A stretch of 39,352 nucleotides of DNA, from assembly GCA_017937065.1 (NCBI GenBank), contig JAGBEI010000029.1, positions 1 through 39,352 on the forward strand, read 5' to 3'. The stretch is from Clostridia bacterium. GTDB lineage: Bacteria; Bacillota; Clostridia; Oscillospirales; QAKW01. Below are positions 15,156-23,636 of this stretch, piece by piece. Made by a program: the position numbers and the translations under genes. The notes beneath the pieces are model-generated. The model was not told where the DNA came from. It searched no databases and saw only the letters and a program-made list of their open reading frames with translations. Within the stretch, counting starts at the first letter, position 1. The number at the start of each line of letters is the position of its first letter.

Positions 15156-15747
15156 AGGTATGCTCATAGTTGTTTCCGGTCCGTCCGGGGTCGGTAAAGG
15201 CACTGTTCTTTCCAAGGTTTTTGAAAGTGACAATAATCTGGCTTATTCGGTTTCTTGCACAACCCGTAAGCCTCGCGAAGGAGAGACGGACGGTGTTCAT
15301 TACAGATTTTTAACCGAGAAAGAGTTTCTTGAGAATATCGCGCAAAACCGTATGCTCGAATATACGGTATACTGTGATAATTATTACGGAACCGATGCGC
15401 AGTACGTTGAAAAACTGAGAGAATCGGGTACAGACGTCGTTTTGGAAATCGAGACAAACGGTGCGCTGAATATTATTTCAAAATGTCCCGATGCCGTAAC
15501 CGTGTTTATTGCGCCTCCGTCGCTCGAACACCTTTATCTGCGTCTTTCGGGACGCGCAACCGAAAGCCGTGATGTTATAGAAAAGCGCTTTATCAAGGCA
15601 AAAGAAGAGCTTGCGCGTATAGATAATTATGAGTATCTTGTGATAAATGACTCGGTGGAAAAAGCTGCTGAGGATATATTGGCAGTTCTGCGTGCGGAAC
15701 GCATTAAAAAATATAATAAAAATAATTTCAGAGGTGTATTATTATGA
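15148..15747 (+). CDS. gmk: Guanylate kinase
   Basis: 199 residues from ATG 15148, which overlaps the remA tail by 8 bases; an in-frame ATG further upstream would add a basic Met-rich extension without similarity. The P-loop GPSGVGKGT is at residues 11-19. The GMP-binding region contains [17 protein letters not shown], and the conserved F-I-x-P-P-S-L-E segment and lid arginines follow. It phosphorylates GMP to GDP with ATP in the cytoplasm. The stop overlaps the rpoZ ATG. Confidence 0.97.
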   Translation: MNKGMLIVVSGPSGVGKGTVLSKVFESDNNLAYSVSCTTRKPREGETDGVHYRFLTEKEFLENIAQNRMLEYTVYCDNYYGTDAQYVEKLRESGTDVVLEIETNGALNIISKCPDAVTVFIAPPSLEHLYLRLSGRATESRDVIEKRFIKAKEELARIDNYEYLVINDSVEKAAEDILAVLRAERIKKYNKNNFRGVLL

Positions 15748-15995
15748 TGCTATATCCTGCGATAGGAGATTTGGAAAAGGTGACTCACAGCAGATACGCG
15801 CTTGTAACCGTTACTGCAAAGCGTGCGCGTCAGCTGCTGGAAATATCGGAAAATAATAAGATTCCGCTTACCGATAAGCCTGTAAAACTGGCAATAAACG
15901 ATATTGCAACAGGTAAGGTTACCTGCCGCGCTGCGGATGATATCAGCGAGGAATCTGAAGAAACAACATCTGACAGCGACAATACGGAAGAATAG
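15744..15995 (+). CDS. rpoZ: RNA polymerase omega subunit
   Basis: 83 residues. The omega signature is present: a short lead to SRYALVTVTAKRARQL, then a KPVKLAINDIATGKV segment that binds the beta-prime subunit. The acidic Ser/Thr/Glu tail is variable in the family. AGAGGTG lies upstream, and the first of two adjacent ATGs overlaps the gmk stop. The small subunit aids assembly of RNA polymerase. coaBC, frequently next in Firmicutes, is not here; priA follows. Confidence 0.95.
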   Translation: MMLYPAIGDLEKVTHSRYALVTVTAKRARQLLEISENNKIPLTDKPVKLAINDIATGKVTCRAADDISEESEETTSDSDNTEE

Positions 15996-16018
15996 CCTTT
16001 AAAAAGTGAGTGATTTGT

Positions 16019-18436
16019 ATGGCACTGTGCGCAAGCGTCGTAATTGATGATATTGTAAATAAAATTGATAAGTTATATGATTATGCGGTGCCGGACTGCT
16101 TAAAGGGTAGTCTGAAAGCCGGTATGCGGGTGATTGTTCCGTTTTCTAAAAGCAATATCAAAAAAAAGGCGCTTGTTATTAAGCTGAACGATTTTGGCGA
16201 CATTTCGCACTTGAAATTTATTGATAAGGTTTTGGATAAAGAAGTCATAGTAAACGATATGCAGATGTCACTTATCCGTTTGCTTAAAAGCAGATATTTT
16301 GTTACATACTATAATGCGCTGAAGGCTATTGTTCCGCGCGGAGTGGACTTTAAAATCAGCGAATACTATACATGCAAATCAGAGCTTGCCGAGCTTGACA
16401 ATAGGCTATATGCAGCTTTTAAAAATAAAAACAATCGCCTGAGCATTGATGACGTTCCTAAAGAAAGTCGCACGGCTTTCAACTCCTTTCTTTCTGTGGG
16501 TATAATAGAGAGGGATGTATCAGCCAAGAAAAACATCGGAGAGCTTACCGAAAAATATCTTGTCTCAAGACTTGGGTTTTCTGAAATTGAGCAGTATATT
16601 TCACAGCTGGATAAGCGTTTTGAAAAGCAGAGAGATCTGCTTTCGGTTTTTCTTGACTGTTCGGAAATCTCCCAAAAAGACGCCATGTATTACAGCGGCT
16701 GCGGTATAAGTACTGTTAAGACTCTTGAAAAAAAGGGAATTATAGCGGTCGTAGACAAAACGCTGGAACGTAACCCGTATAAAGATTTGAAGCGTTCTGT
16801 CGACAGTACGCCTATTACTCTTACCGATGAGCAGAAAAATGTCTGTGAAGCCGTTTGCAGAGATCTCAAGTCATTTACCGTACACTTGATACACGGGGTT
16901 ACGGGCAGCGGGAAAACACTGCTGTATATGGCGCTTATCGACAAAGTTGTTTCAGCCGGCAAATCCGCCATATTTATGATACCTGAGATTTCACTGACAC
17001 CGCAGACTCTTGCGCGGTTTTATTCACGCTACGGCGAGCTTGTATCGGTAGTTCACAGCGGGCTTGCTCCCGGTGAACGCGCAGACGAATGGAAGAAAAT
17101 CAGGAATTCTGAAAAAAGTGTGGTTGTAGGCACACGGAGTGCGGTTTTTGCACCGGTAAATAATCCGGGTATTATTATTATAGATGAGGAGCATGAGCCG
17201 AGCTATAAATCTGAAAGCTCGCCTCGCTATCATGCTCGCGATGTTTCAAAGTTTATCTGCCGTAGGGCGGGCATTCCCCTTGTGCTCGGTTCTGCGACTC
17301 CGTCGGTTGAAAGCCGGTTTGCGGCTGAAAAGGGAATTTACAGATATCACAGACTTGAAAAAAGGTTTAATAACAATCCGCTTCCGCAGGCAAGCATTAT
17401 CGACATGCGCACTTCATTTAAAGAAGGCAATCAGTCGTTTTTAAGCGAAGAGCTTCGTCAGGCAATTGATGAAACCCTGTCGCGCGGTGAACAGACAATC
17501 CTGTTTTTAAACAGACGGGGCGCTCATACTATGGTTGGGTGCCGCAGCTGCGGATATGTTGCAAAATGCGAAAACTGCGGCATTGCACTTACGTATCATT
17601 CGGCAAATGGCAGATGTATGTGCCATTACTGCGGATATAATATAAAGATGTTTGATATATGTCCTGCCTGCAAAAGCAAGCATATTAAAAAATTGGGAAT
17701 AGGTACACAGCTTGTCAACACAGAGCTTGAGGAAATTTTCCCGAATGCAAAAATACTGCGTATGGATTATGATACAGTCAGCTCCTATGTCACCTACGGA
17801 AATAAGCTGGACGCTTTTAAAAACGGTGAATACAATATAATGCTCGGCACACAGATGGTTGCCAAAGGTCTTGACTTCCCCAATGTGACGCTTGTAGGAA
17901 TACTGAATGCCGATCTGTCGCTTTATGTTGATGATTTTCGTGCTAACGAGCGTACTTTTTCTTTGCTGACTCAGGTATGCGGACGGTCCGGAAGGGCAGG
18001 CAAGGAGGGACGGGCAATTATTCAGACCTATTCGCCTGACTATGAAATTATTCGGTTTGCAAAAGAACAAAATTACGATAAGTATTATGATTTTGAAATA
18101 AGCTTCAGAAGAGCAATGAATTATCCTCCGTTTTGCGATTTGATTTTATTCAGTGTTTCAGACCGCACGGAAGAATCGGCATATAAAAATGTGCAGCTGC
18201 TGTACAGACTAATAGATGACATGAGCAACGGTGAATTTATTGATATTCCGGTGCGGATGCTTTATCCTACAACGCCTAAGATTCCGAGATTTAACGATAA
18301 ATATCGCTATAATCTTGTTATAAAAAGCAAAGTTTGCAACAGACTGTATGAAATGCTTTGGAAGTTAACAAACTATTTTGAGGAAAATATATCGTCGGCT
18401 TTGTCTGTAAACGTCAATCCGATGAGCAGTGTATGA
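16019..18436 (+). CDS. priA: Primosomal replication-restart helicase PriA
   Basis: 805 residues from ATG 16019, with GTGAG upstream; a GTG three codons earlier is possible. The N-terminal DNA-binding domain (about 1-110) starts with VVIDDIVNKIDKLYDY. Helicase motif I is GVTGSGKT at 293-300 and motif II is DEEH at 389-392. The cysteine-rich insert binding two zinc ions is seen as CRSCGYVAKCENCG and CHYCGYNIKMFDICPACK. The motif V/VI region contains GTQMVAKGLDFPNV and QVCGRSGRAGK. The protein reloads the replisome at stalled forks. It fits the usual rpoZ-priA-def-fmt order and lies 8 bases ahead of def. Confidence 0.97.
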   Translation: MALCASVVIDDIVNKIDKLYDYAVPDCLKGSLKAGMRVIVPFSKSNIKKKALVIKLNDFGDISHLKFIDKVLDKEVIVNDMQMSLIRLLKSRYFVTYYNALKAIVPRGVDFKISEYYTCKSELAELDNRLYAAFKNKNNRLSIDDVPKESRTAFNSFLSVGIIERDVSAKKNIGELTEKYLVSRLGFSEIEQYISQLDKRFEKQRDLLSVFLDCSEISQKDAMYYSGCGISTVKTLEKKGIIAVVDKTLERNPYKDLKRSVDSTPITLTDEQKNVCEAVCRDLKSFTVHLIHGVTGSGKTLLYMALIDKVVSAGKSAIFMIPEISLTPQTLARFYSRYGELVSVVHSGLAPGERADEWKKIRNSEKSVVVGTRSAVFAPVNNPGIIIIDEEHEPSYKSESSPRYHARDVSKFICRRAGIPLVLGSATPSVESRFAAEKGIYRYHRLEKRFNNNPLPQASIIDMRTSFKEGNQSFLSEELRQAIDETLSRGEQTILFLNRRGAHTMVGCRSCGYVAKCENCGIALTYHSANGRCMCHYCGYNIKMFDICPACKSKHIKKLGIGTQLVNTELEEIFPNAKILRMDYDTVSSYVTYGNKLDAFKNGEYNIMLGTQMVAKGLDFPNVTLVGILNADLSLYVDDFRANERTFSLLTQVCGRSGRAGKEGRAIIQTYSPDYEIIRFAKEQNYDKYYDFEISFRRAMNYPPFCDLILFSVSDRTEESAYKNVQLLYRLIDDMSNGEFIDIPVRMLYPTTPKIPRFNDKYRYNLVIKSKVCNRLYEMLWKLTNYFEENISSALSVNVNPMSSV

Positions 18437-18443
18437 GGTGAAA

Positions 18444-18905
18444 ATGGCTTTAAGAGAAATTGTTAAGGATAATAATGAGTTCCTTTCAAAAAAATCGCGA
18501 CCTGTGGAAAAAATCGACGGGCGCATCAAACAGCTTGTAGACGATATGAAGGAAACGCTTATTAAGGCGGACGGGGTAGGTCTTGCCGCACCGCAGGTAG
18601 GAGTTTTAAAGAGGATATTTGTTGTTGATATCAATGTAGACAAAAGTGATATCCGAGAGTTTATAAACCCCGAAATAATAAAAAAGAAAGGCAAAAACGA
18701 TAAATATCTTGAAGGCTGTCTCTCTTTTCCCGGAAGAAGCTTTAAGATAGTTCGACCGGAAAAGGTTACGGTACGTGCTCAGAACCTGTCCGGCGAGTGG
18801 TTTGTCTTTGAGGCGGAGGATTTTATCGCCCGTGCACTGATGCATGAAAACGATCATTTGGACGGTATAACTATACCGCAGATAGGTAAAGAGGTTTTTG
18901 AATAA
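18444..18905 (+). CDS. def: Peptide deformylase
   Basis: 153 residues from ATG 18444 after GAGGTG. The three PDF motifs are complete: GVGLAAPQVG (44-53), EGCLSFPG with metal ligand C92, and HENDHLDG with H134 and H138, where E135 is catalytic. The enzyme removes the formyl group from nascent N-terminal methionine. The stop overlaps the fmt start by one base (TAATG), coupling formylation and deformylation enzymes. Confidence 0.97.
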   Translation: MALREIVKDNNEFLSKKSRPVEKIDGRIKQLVDDMKETLIKADGVGLAAPQVGVLKRIFVVDINVDKSDIREFINPEIIKKKGKNDKYLEGCLSFPGRSFKIVRPEKVTVRAQNLSGEWFVFEAEDFIARALMHENDHLDGITIPQIGKEVFE

Positions 18906-19849
18906 TGAATCAAAAGCTGAAAATTGTTTTTATGGGCACGCCGGACTTTGCCATACCGTCTCTTGAACGTCTGCATCAGGCTTATGATATTCGCGCGGTG
19001 TTTTGTCAGCCGGATAAGGTTAACGGGAGAGGAAATAAAATAACTTTCGGTCCTGTAAAGGAATTTGCCGTTAATAACGGAATTGACGTGTATCAGCCCG
19101 ATACTTTTAAAAACGAATGCTGCAAGGAGCTTATTAAACAGCTCGACCCTCAGCTTATAGTGGTCGCTGCATACGGCAAGCTGATGCCTGAATATGTTTT
19201 GAATTACCCTCAGTACGGCTGCATTAATGTCCACGGTTCGCTGCTTCCGAAATATCGCGGTGCATCTCCTATACAGTATGCAGTGTTAAACGGAGAAAAG
19301 AAAACCGGAATTACGATTATGAAGATGGCAGCAGGGCTGGACAGCGGAGATATTATCTCACAGACCGATACAGAAATCGGTGAATATGAGACTGCGGGGG
19401 AGCTTTTTGACAGACTAAGCGTACTCGGTGCGCAGCTTTTAATGCAGACAATAAACAGTATTGTAAACGGCACTGCTTGTTATACTCCGCAAAACGAAAA
19501 AGACAGCACATATGCGTCTATGATAACAAAAAAGATGGGCTGCATTGATTTTGGCGACAGTGCGCAGCATATAAAACAAAAGGTTTACGGACTTAATCCT
19601 TGGCCCTTAGCATATGTTGAAACAAACAGCGGCGCATTAAAGCTTCACCGTGTGTTGCTTGGCAGTAAAACAGACTGTACACCGGGCAGCATAGTGGCAG
19701 TGGGCAAGGACGGTATCGAAATTGCTTGCGGAGATAAAAATACTGTTGTAGTAACTGAAATACAGCGGCTCGGCAAAAAGAAAATGGACGCATACGCATT
19801 CAGTTTGGGTACTAAAATCCGACCGGGCATGTCAATTTATTCTTTATAA
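18905..19849 (+). CDS. fmt: Methionyl-tRNA formyltransferase
   Basis: 314 residues, standard size. The N-terminal formyltransferase domain begins IVFMGTPDFAIPSLE and contains the 10-formyl-THF site N-V-H-G-S-L-L-P-K-Y-R-G-A-S-P-I-Q. A C-terminal OB-like tRNA-binding domain starts at about 205 (GLNPWPLAYV). The enzyme formylates initiator Met-tRNA. It is translationally coupled to def. Confidence 0.97.
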   Translation: MNQKLKIVFMGTPDFAIPSLERLHQAYDIRAVFCQPDKVNGRGNKITFGPVKEFAVNNGIDVYQPDTFKNECCKELIKQLDPQLIVVAAYGKLMPEYVLNYPQYGCINVHGSLLPKYRGASPIQYAVLNGEKKTGITIMKMAAGLDSGDIISQTDTEIGEYETAGELFDRLSVLGAQLLMQTINSIVNGTACYTPQNEKDSTYASMITKKMGCIDFGDSAQHIKQKVYGLNPWPLAYVETNSGALKLHRVLLGSKTDCTPGSIVAVGKDGIEIACGDKNTVVVTEIQRLGKKKMDAYAFSLGTKIRPGMSIYSL

Positions 19850-19861
19850 GGAGAAGTTTAT

Positions 19862-20542
19862 ATGTTTTTTTATGATTATTACACTCTTGTGATACTCCTG
19901 CCGTTGATGGTTTTGTCTTTTATTGTTCAGGCGTCGCTTAATTCATCATACAGCAAGTATTCAAAAATACAGAATTCAAAGGGAACTACGGGGTGTGACA
20001 TTGCTCACACAATATTAAGAAATGCGGGTATTTTCGACGTTACCGTAGAGTGTATAAGCGGCAATTTATCAGATCATTTTGATCCGACAAAGAAAGTTAT
20101 ACGACTTTCGGAAAAGGTGTATAACGGTACCAGCATTGCGGCAATAGGCGTCGCAGCCCATGAAACTGGACATGCGCTTCAGTATGCTGCCGAATACACT
20201 CCGATAAAAATACGTTCTTCAATAATCGGCATTACCAATTTCAGCTCCAAAATACTGTATATCTTAATTATCCTGAGCTTTATTGCTCAGATTCCCGTAA
20301 TCTGCAATATTGCGGTAATTTGCTTTTTTATAATTTTCCTGTTTCAGTTGATAACGCTGCCTGTCGAATTTAATGCAAGCGCAAGAGCAGTTGAAAATAT
20401 CGGAAATATGGGTTATAATGATGATGACCTTCGCGGAGTTAAAAAAGTACTGACTGCTGCTGCTATGACATATGTAGTAGCAATGCTTGTGGCGCTCGGT
20501 CAGATGGTTACGTTTTTTCTTCGTACAAGAAGACGCGATTGA
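19862..20542 (+). CDS. Membrane zinc metallopeptidase, YugP family
   Basis: 226 residues. It has an N-terminal hydrophobic segment (about 7-25), a HExxH zinc motif in VAAHETGHALQY (H100, E101, H104), two closely spaced membrane segments at about 128-165, and a hydrophobic C-terminal helix. The E-F-N-A-S motif (about 169) is the probable third-ligand region of this family. YugP proteins are integral membrane peptidases of unknown substrate. Presence between fmt and rsmB is a recurrent arrangement in Clostridia, as I recall. AAGGAG lies upstream and the stop overlaps the rsmB start region. Confidence 0.92.
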   Translation: MFFYDYYTLVILLPLMVLSFIVQASLNSSYSKYSKIQNSKGTTGCDIAHTILRNAGIFDVTVECISGNLSDHFDPTKKVIRLSEKVYNGTSIAAIGVAAHETGHALQYAAEYTPIKIRSSIIGITNFSSKILYILIILSFIAQIPVICNIAVICFFIIFLFQLITLPVEFNASARAVENIGNMGYNDDDLRGVKKVLTAAAMTYVVAMLVALGQMVTFFLRTRRRD

Positions 20543-21849
20543 TGGATACAAACAGAAAAACGGCACTTGATGTACTGACGGCATATGAGAGAGACGGGGC
20601 TTATCCCAACCTTGAATTAAAAAAACGCCTGAGAGGTATTGAGAGCGACAGGGACAGGAGATTTATCAGCGCTTTGGTATACGGCGTCATTGAAAAAAAG
20701 CTGACGCTCGATTATTATATCGGTAAGGTCTCAAGCGTAAAGCTGCGCAAGATAAATGCAGTTGTGCTCACCGTCCTGCGCATGGGGCTGTATCAGATTA
20801 TGTTTCTTTCCACGCCGGAAAGCGCGGCTTGCAGCAGTTCTGTGGAACTTGCCAAAACAAACGGTCAGATTAAAAGCGCCGGCTTTGTAAATGCAGTATT
20901 GAGAAAATTATCTAAGTCATATAACGATATTCCGCTGCCGGAAAACAGAACGGAATACCTTTCGGTAAGGTATTCTGTATCGCCTTCGGTTTTATCACTT
21001 TTAGTCAATTCGCTGGGCGAACAGAATGCTAAGCGTTACCTTGAGTATGACGCTGCTGAAGAAAAAGCAATATATATTGCCGCAAACCCCGTAAAGCTGC
21101 ACAATGATAAATTACCTGCAATTCTTCAGGAAGAGGGCATCACAGCCTTAAAAACGGATTTTGAAGGATTGTACCGGGTTCAGAGCGGATTTGATATAGA
21201 AGGTACTGACGCTTACCGCCGGGGATTTTTTCATGTAATAGGCAAGGCGTCGTATATTGCCGCAAAAGCCGTCGGCGCAAAGGGCAGCGATATTGTTTAT
21301 GACATGTGTGCAGCACCCGGCGGGAAGACCTTTGCTGTAAGCTATATGTCAAACGGACAAGCAGAGATTACAGCGTTTGATTTACATAAGCATAAGACAG
21401 ACATTATAAAAAAAGATATCGGCAGACTCGGATTATCAAATATAAAAGCTGTGACCTTCGACAGTACAAAAATCAATGAAAAAATGATTTCCACAGCCGA
21501 TTGTGTATTATGCGACGTTCCCTGCAGCGGACTGGGAATACTTCATAATAAGCCGGATATTAAGTATAAAAACACAGACGAGCTTTCGCTCATAAACGTA
21601 CAGAAACAAATTCTTAAAAACGGAGCTCTTTATCTGAAACCCGGAGGCAGGCTTGTTTATTCTACCTGTACTGTAAATAATAATGAGAACAGCGAAGTTG
21701 TGTATGAATTCCTTGCAAATAATCCGCAGTTTGAAATTGACAAAACGGTTGATTTATATAATAATGAATACGGTCAAAAACTGTTTTTACCTTATACAGA
21801 CGGGACGGACGGTTTTTATATCGCGGTTATGAAGAAAAAAGAGGTGTAG
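20542..21849 (+). CDS. rsmB: 16S rRNA (cytosine-967-C5)-methyltransferase RsmB
   Basis: 435 residues from ATG 20542; a TTG one codon earlier is the alternative, and both overlap the upstream TGA. The N-terminal NusB-like RNA-binding domain (about 1-135) precedes a Rossmann methyltransferase. The SAM motif is DMCAAPGGKT. The two catalytic cysteines are in CDVPCSGLG and YSTCTVNNNEN. It makes m5C967 in 16S rRNA. The gene uses the same frame as rlmN, separated from it by a single TAG stop. Confidence 0.96.
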   Translation: MDTNRKTALDVLTAYERDGAYPNLELKKRLRGIESDRDRRFISALVYGVIEKKLTLDYYIGKVSSVKLRKINAVVLTVLRMGLYQIMFLSTPESAACSSSVELAKTNGQIKSAGFVNAVLRKLSKSYNDIPLPENRTEYLSVRYSVSPSVLSLLVNSLGEQNAKRYLEYDAAEEKAIYIAANPVKLHNDKLPAILQEEGITALKTDFEGLYRVQSGFDIEGTDAYRRGFFHVIGKASYIAAKAVGAKGSDIVYDMCAAPGGKTFAVSYMSNGQAEITAFDLHKHKTDIIKKDIGRLGLSNIKAVTFDSTKINEKMISTADCVLCDVPCSGLGILHNKPDIKYKNTDELSLINVQKQILKNGALYLKPGGRLVYSTCTVNNNENSEVVYEFLANNPQFEIDKTVDLYNNEYGQKLFLPYTDGTDGFYIAVMKKKEV

Positions 21850-21852
21850 GGC

Positions 21853-22914
21853 ATTAAAACCGATATAAGGTCACTTTTACCGGCTGAGCTGGAAAACTTA
21901 ATATTACAGCGCGGACTTCCGAAATTTCGTGCAAAGCAGATATTTGAATGGCTTCACCGCGGTGTGCAGTCATTTGATGAAATGACAAATCTGCCTAAGG
22001 AACTGCGCGCACAGCTTTCGGAATTTGCATATATAGCTGATGTCTGCGTGTATAAAAAACTTGTTTCCGTTATCGACGGAACGGTAAAATTTGTTTTTCG
22101 GCTCTATGACAATAACTTTATTGAAACAGTTGTTATGAAATATAAGCACGGCTATTCTGTTTGCGTATCTTCACAGGTCGGCTGCCGTATGGGATGCGCT
22201 TTTTGCCAGTCAACAAAGAGCGGGCTTGTGCGCAATCTTTTGCCGGGAGAGATCCTCGGACAAATTTTGACCGCACAGCGTGAGCTTAATATCCGCATTT
22301 CAAACATCGTTATGATGGGAATAGGCGAGCCTCTTGACAATTTTGACAATACCGTCAAATTCCTTGAGCTTGTCAACCATCCCGACGGAATTAATATAGG
22401 TTATAGACATATTTCGCTTTCCACATGCGGTCTTGCCGATAATATCAGGAGGCTGGCAGAGGTAGATTTGCCGATTACTCTTTCGGTTTCGCTTCATGCC
22501 GCGTTTGATGACAAACGCAGCAAAATGATGCCTGTGAATAAAAAATATTCTATTGATAAACTGCTTGCAGCTTGTCGCTATTATCAAGCTGTAACGGGCA
22601 GACGTATTGTATTCGAATATTCTCTTATAGACGGAGTAAATAATTCGCCTGCAGACGCCAAGCGGCTTTTTGACATACTTTCGGGTATAATGTATCATAT
22701 AAATCTTATTCCGGTGAATAAAATAGAAAACGGAACATTTTGTCCTCCGGATACGGATAGAATTAAAAAGTTCAGTGAAACGCTCATTTCAATGGGCGCA
22801 TCATGCACTGTCAGAAGAACTCTCGGTGCGGATATATCTGCTTCATGCGGTCAGCTTCGAAGTAAATACGAACGGGAAAGAAGGAATTGCGTTGATAATT
22901 TTCGGCTCCAGTAA
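21853..22914 (+). CDS. rlmN: Dual-specificity RNA methyltransferase RlmN, with apparent ATT start
   Basis: A radical SAM enzyme that makes 2-methyladenosine in 23S rRNA and tRNA. C111, C115 and C118 (GCRMGCAFC) ligate the 4Fe-4S cluster. The catalytic resolving cysteines are C118 and the one in SASCGQL near the C-terminus. Similarity to the family starts right after the rsmB stop: IRSLLPAELENLILQRG then LPKFRAKQIFEWLHRG. In this stretch there is no ATG, GTG or TTG before GTG 21964, which would remove 37 conserved residues. The codon at 21853 is ATT, six bases after a good GAGGTG site. An ATT start gives 353 residues, the normal length. The gene overlaps stp by 23 bases. Confidence 0.93.
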   Translation: MKTDIRSLLPAELENLILQRGLPKFRAKQIFEWLHRGVQSFDEMTNLPKELRAQLSEFAYIADVCVYKKLVSVIDGTVKFVFRLYDNNFIETVVMKYKHGYSVCVSSQVGCRMGCAFCQSTKSGLVRNLLPGEILGQILTAQRELNIRISNIVMMGIGEPLDNFDNTVKFLELVNHPDGINIGYRHISLSTCGLADNIRRLAEVDLPITLSVSLHAAFDDKRSKMMPVNKKYSIDKLLAACRYYQAVTGRRIVFEYSLIDGVNNSPADAKRLFDILSGIMYHINLIPVNKIENGTFCPPDTDRIKKFSETLISMGASCTVRRTLGADISASCGQLRSKYERERRNCVDNFRLQ

Positions 22915-23623
22915 TATCGGCATGGTCAGGAAAGACAATCAGGATTCATACTTATTTGACACAGTCGGTAATAATGTGGGATTTGCGGTTGTCTGTGACG
23001 GAATGGGCGGTCCCAGCGGCGGGAAAATTGCCAGCAGTGTTGCCGTAAACAGCTTCTCAAAATTTATGACAGAGCTTTCTTACGACTCAAACGGAGAAAA
23101 AATAAAAGAAACTTTTCAAAAAGCTATTGATTGTGCCAATAAAGAAATATATAATAAATCTTTAGGAGACGATAAGCTTTACGGAATGGGTACGACTCTT
23201 GTTTCATCTGTTATCGTCAACGATACGGGATATTTTGTAAATGTCGGCGACAGCAGGGCATATCTTATCCGTGACGACAGCATACGCCGCATCTCGCATG
23301 ACCATTCTGCGGTACAGCAGCTTGTTGACAACGGTATGCTTACAGAGTCTCAGGCACGCAATCATCCCAATAAAAACATAATAACAAGGGCTCTGGGTGT
23401 TGAAGAAAACGTATCTTTTGATTTCTTTACGGAAAGAGTTTTCCCCGACGATATGGTTTTACTGTGTTCTGACGGTATTACCAACTACATCGACGATCTT
23501 GAAATTTCGTTTGAGACAGTCAAGCGGAAAAACAGTATAGAGACTATTCCTCAAAAACTGATCGAGCTTGCCAATTCACGCGGCGGTGCCGATAACTCGA
23601 CAGTTGTAATAATGAAAGTTTAG
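22892..23623 (+). CDS. prpC: PP2C-type Ser/Thr phosphatase (Stp/PrpC)
   Basis: 243 residues when started at TTG 22892, preceded by AAGGAA; the open frame extends upstream inside rlmN but that part lacks similarity. PP2C metal and phosphate motifs are all present: NIGMVRKDNQDSY, VCDGMGGPSGG, GTT, NVGDSRAYL, CSDGITN and GGADNSTV. Such phosphatases reverse PASTA-kinase phosphorylation of cell-wall, division and translation proteins. The pairing with prkC downstream (13-base gap) is the standard Firmicutes arrangement. Confidence 0.95.
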   Translation: MIIFGSSNIGMVRKDNQDSYLFDTVGNNVGFAVVCDGMGGPSGGKIASSVAVNSFSKFMTELSYDSNGEKIKETFQKAIDCANKEIYNKSLGDDKLYGMGTTLVSSVIVNDTGYFVNVGDSRAYLIRDDSIRRISHDHSAVQQLVDNGMLTESQARNHPNKNIITRALGVEENVSFDFFTERVFPDDMVLLCSDGITNYIDDLEISFETVKRKNSIETIPQKLIELANSRGGADNSTVVIMKV

Positions 23624-23636
23624 GAGGCTGAAATAA

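Noticed and set aside
17507..18070. 187-codon minus-strand frame inside priA
   Set aside because: Antisense of the PriA zinc and helicase region; no recognisable motif.
22775..22891. Extended N-terminus of the PP2C phosphatase
   Set aside because: This part lies wholly inside rlmN, has no similarity to PP2C, and a TTG with a ribosome site sits exactly where the PP2C domain starts.
21964..22914. GTG 21964 as the rlmN start
   Set aside because: It would remove 37 residues conserved in the family, and there is no good ribosome site before it, whereas ATT 21853 has GAGGTG at the right distance.
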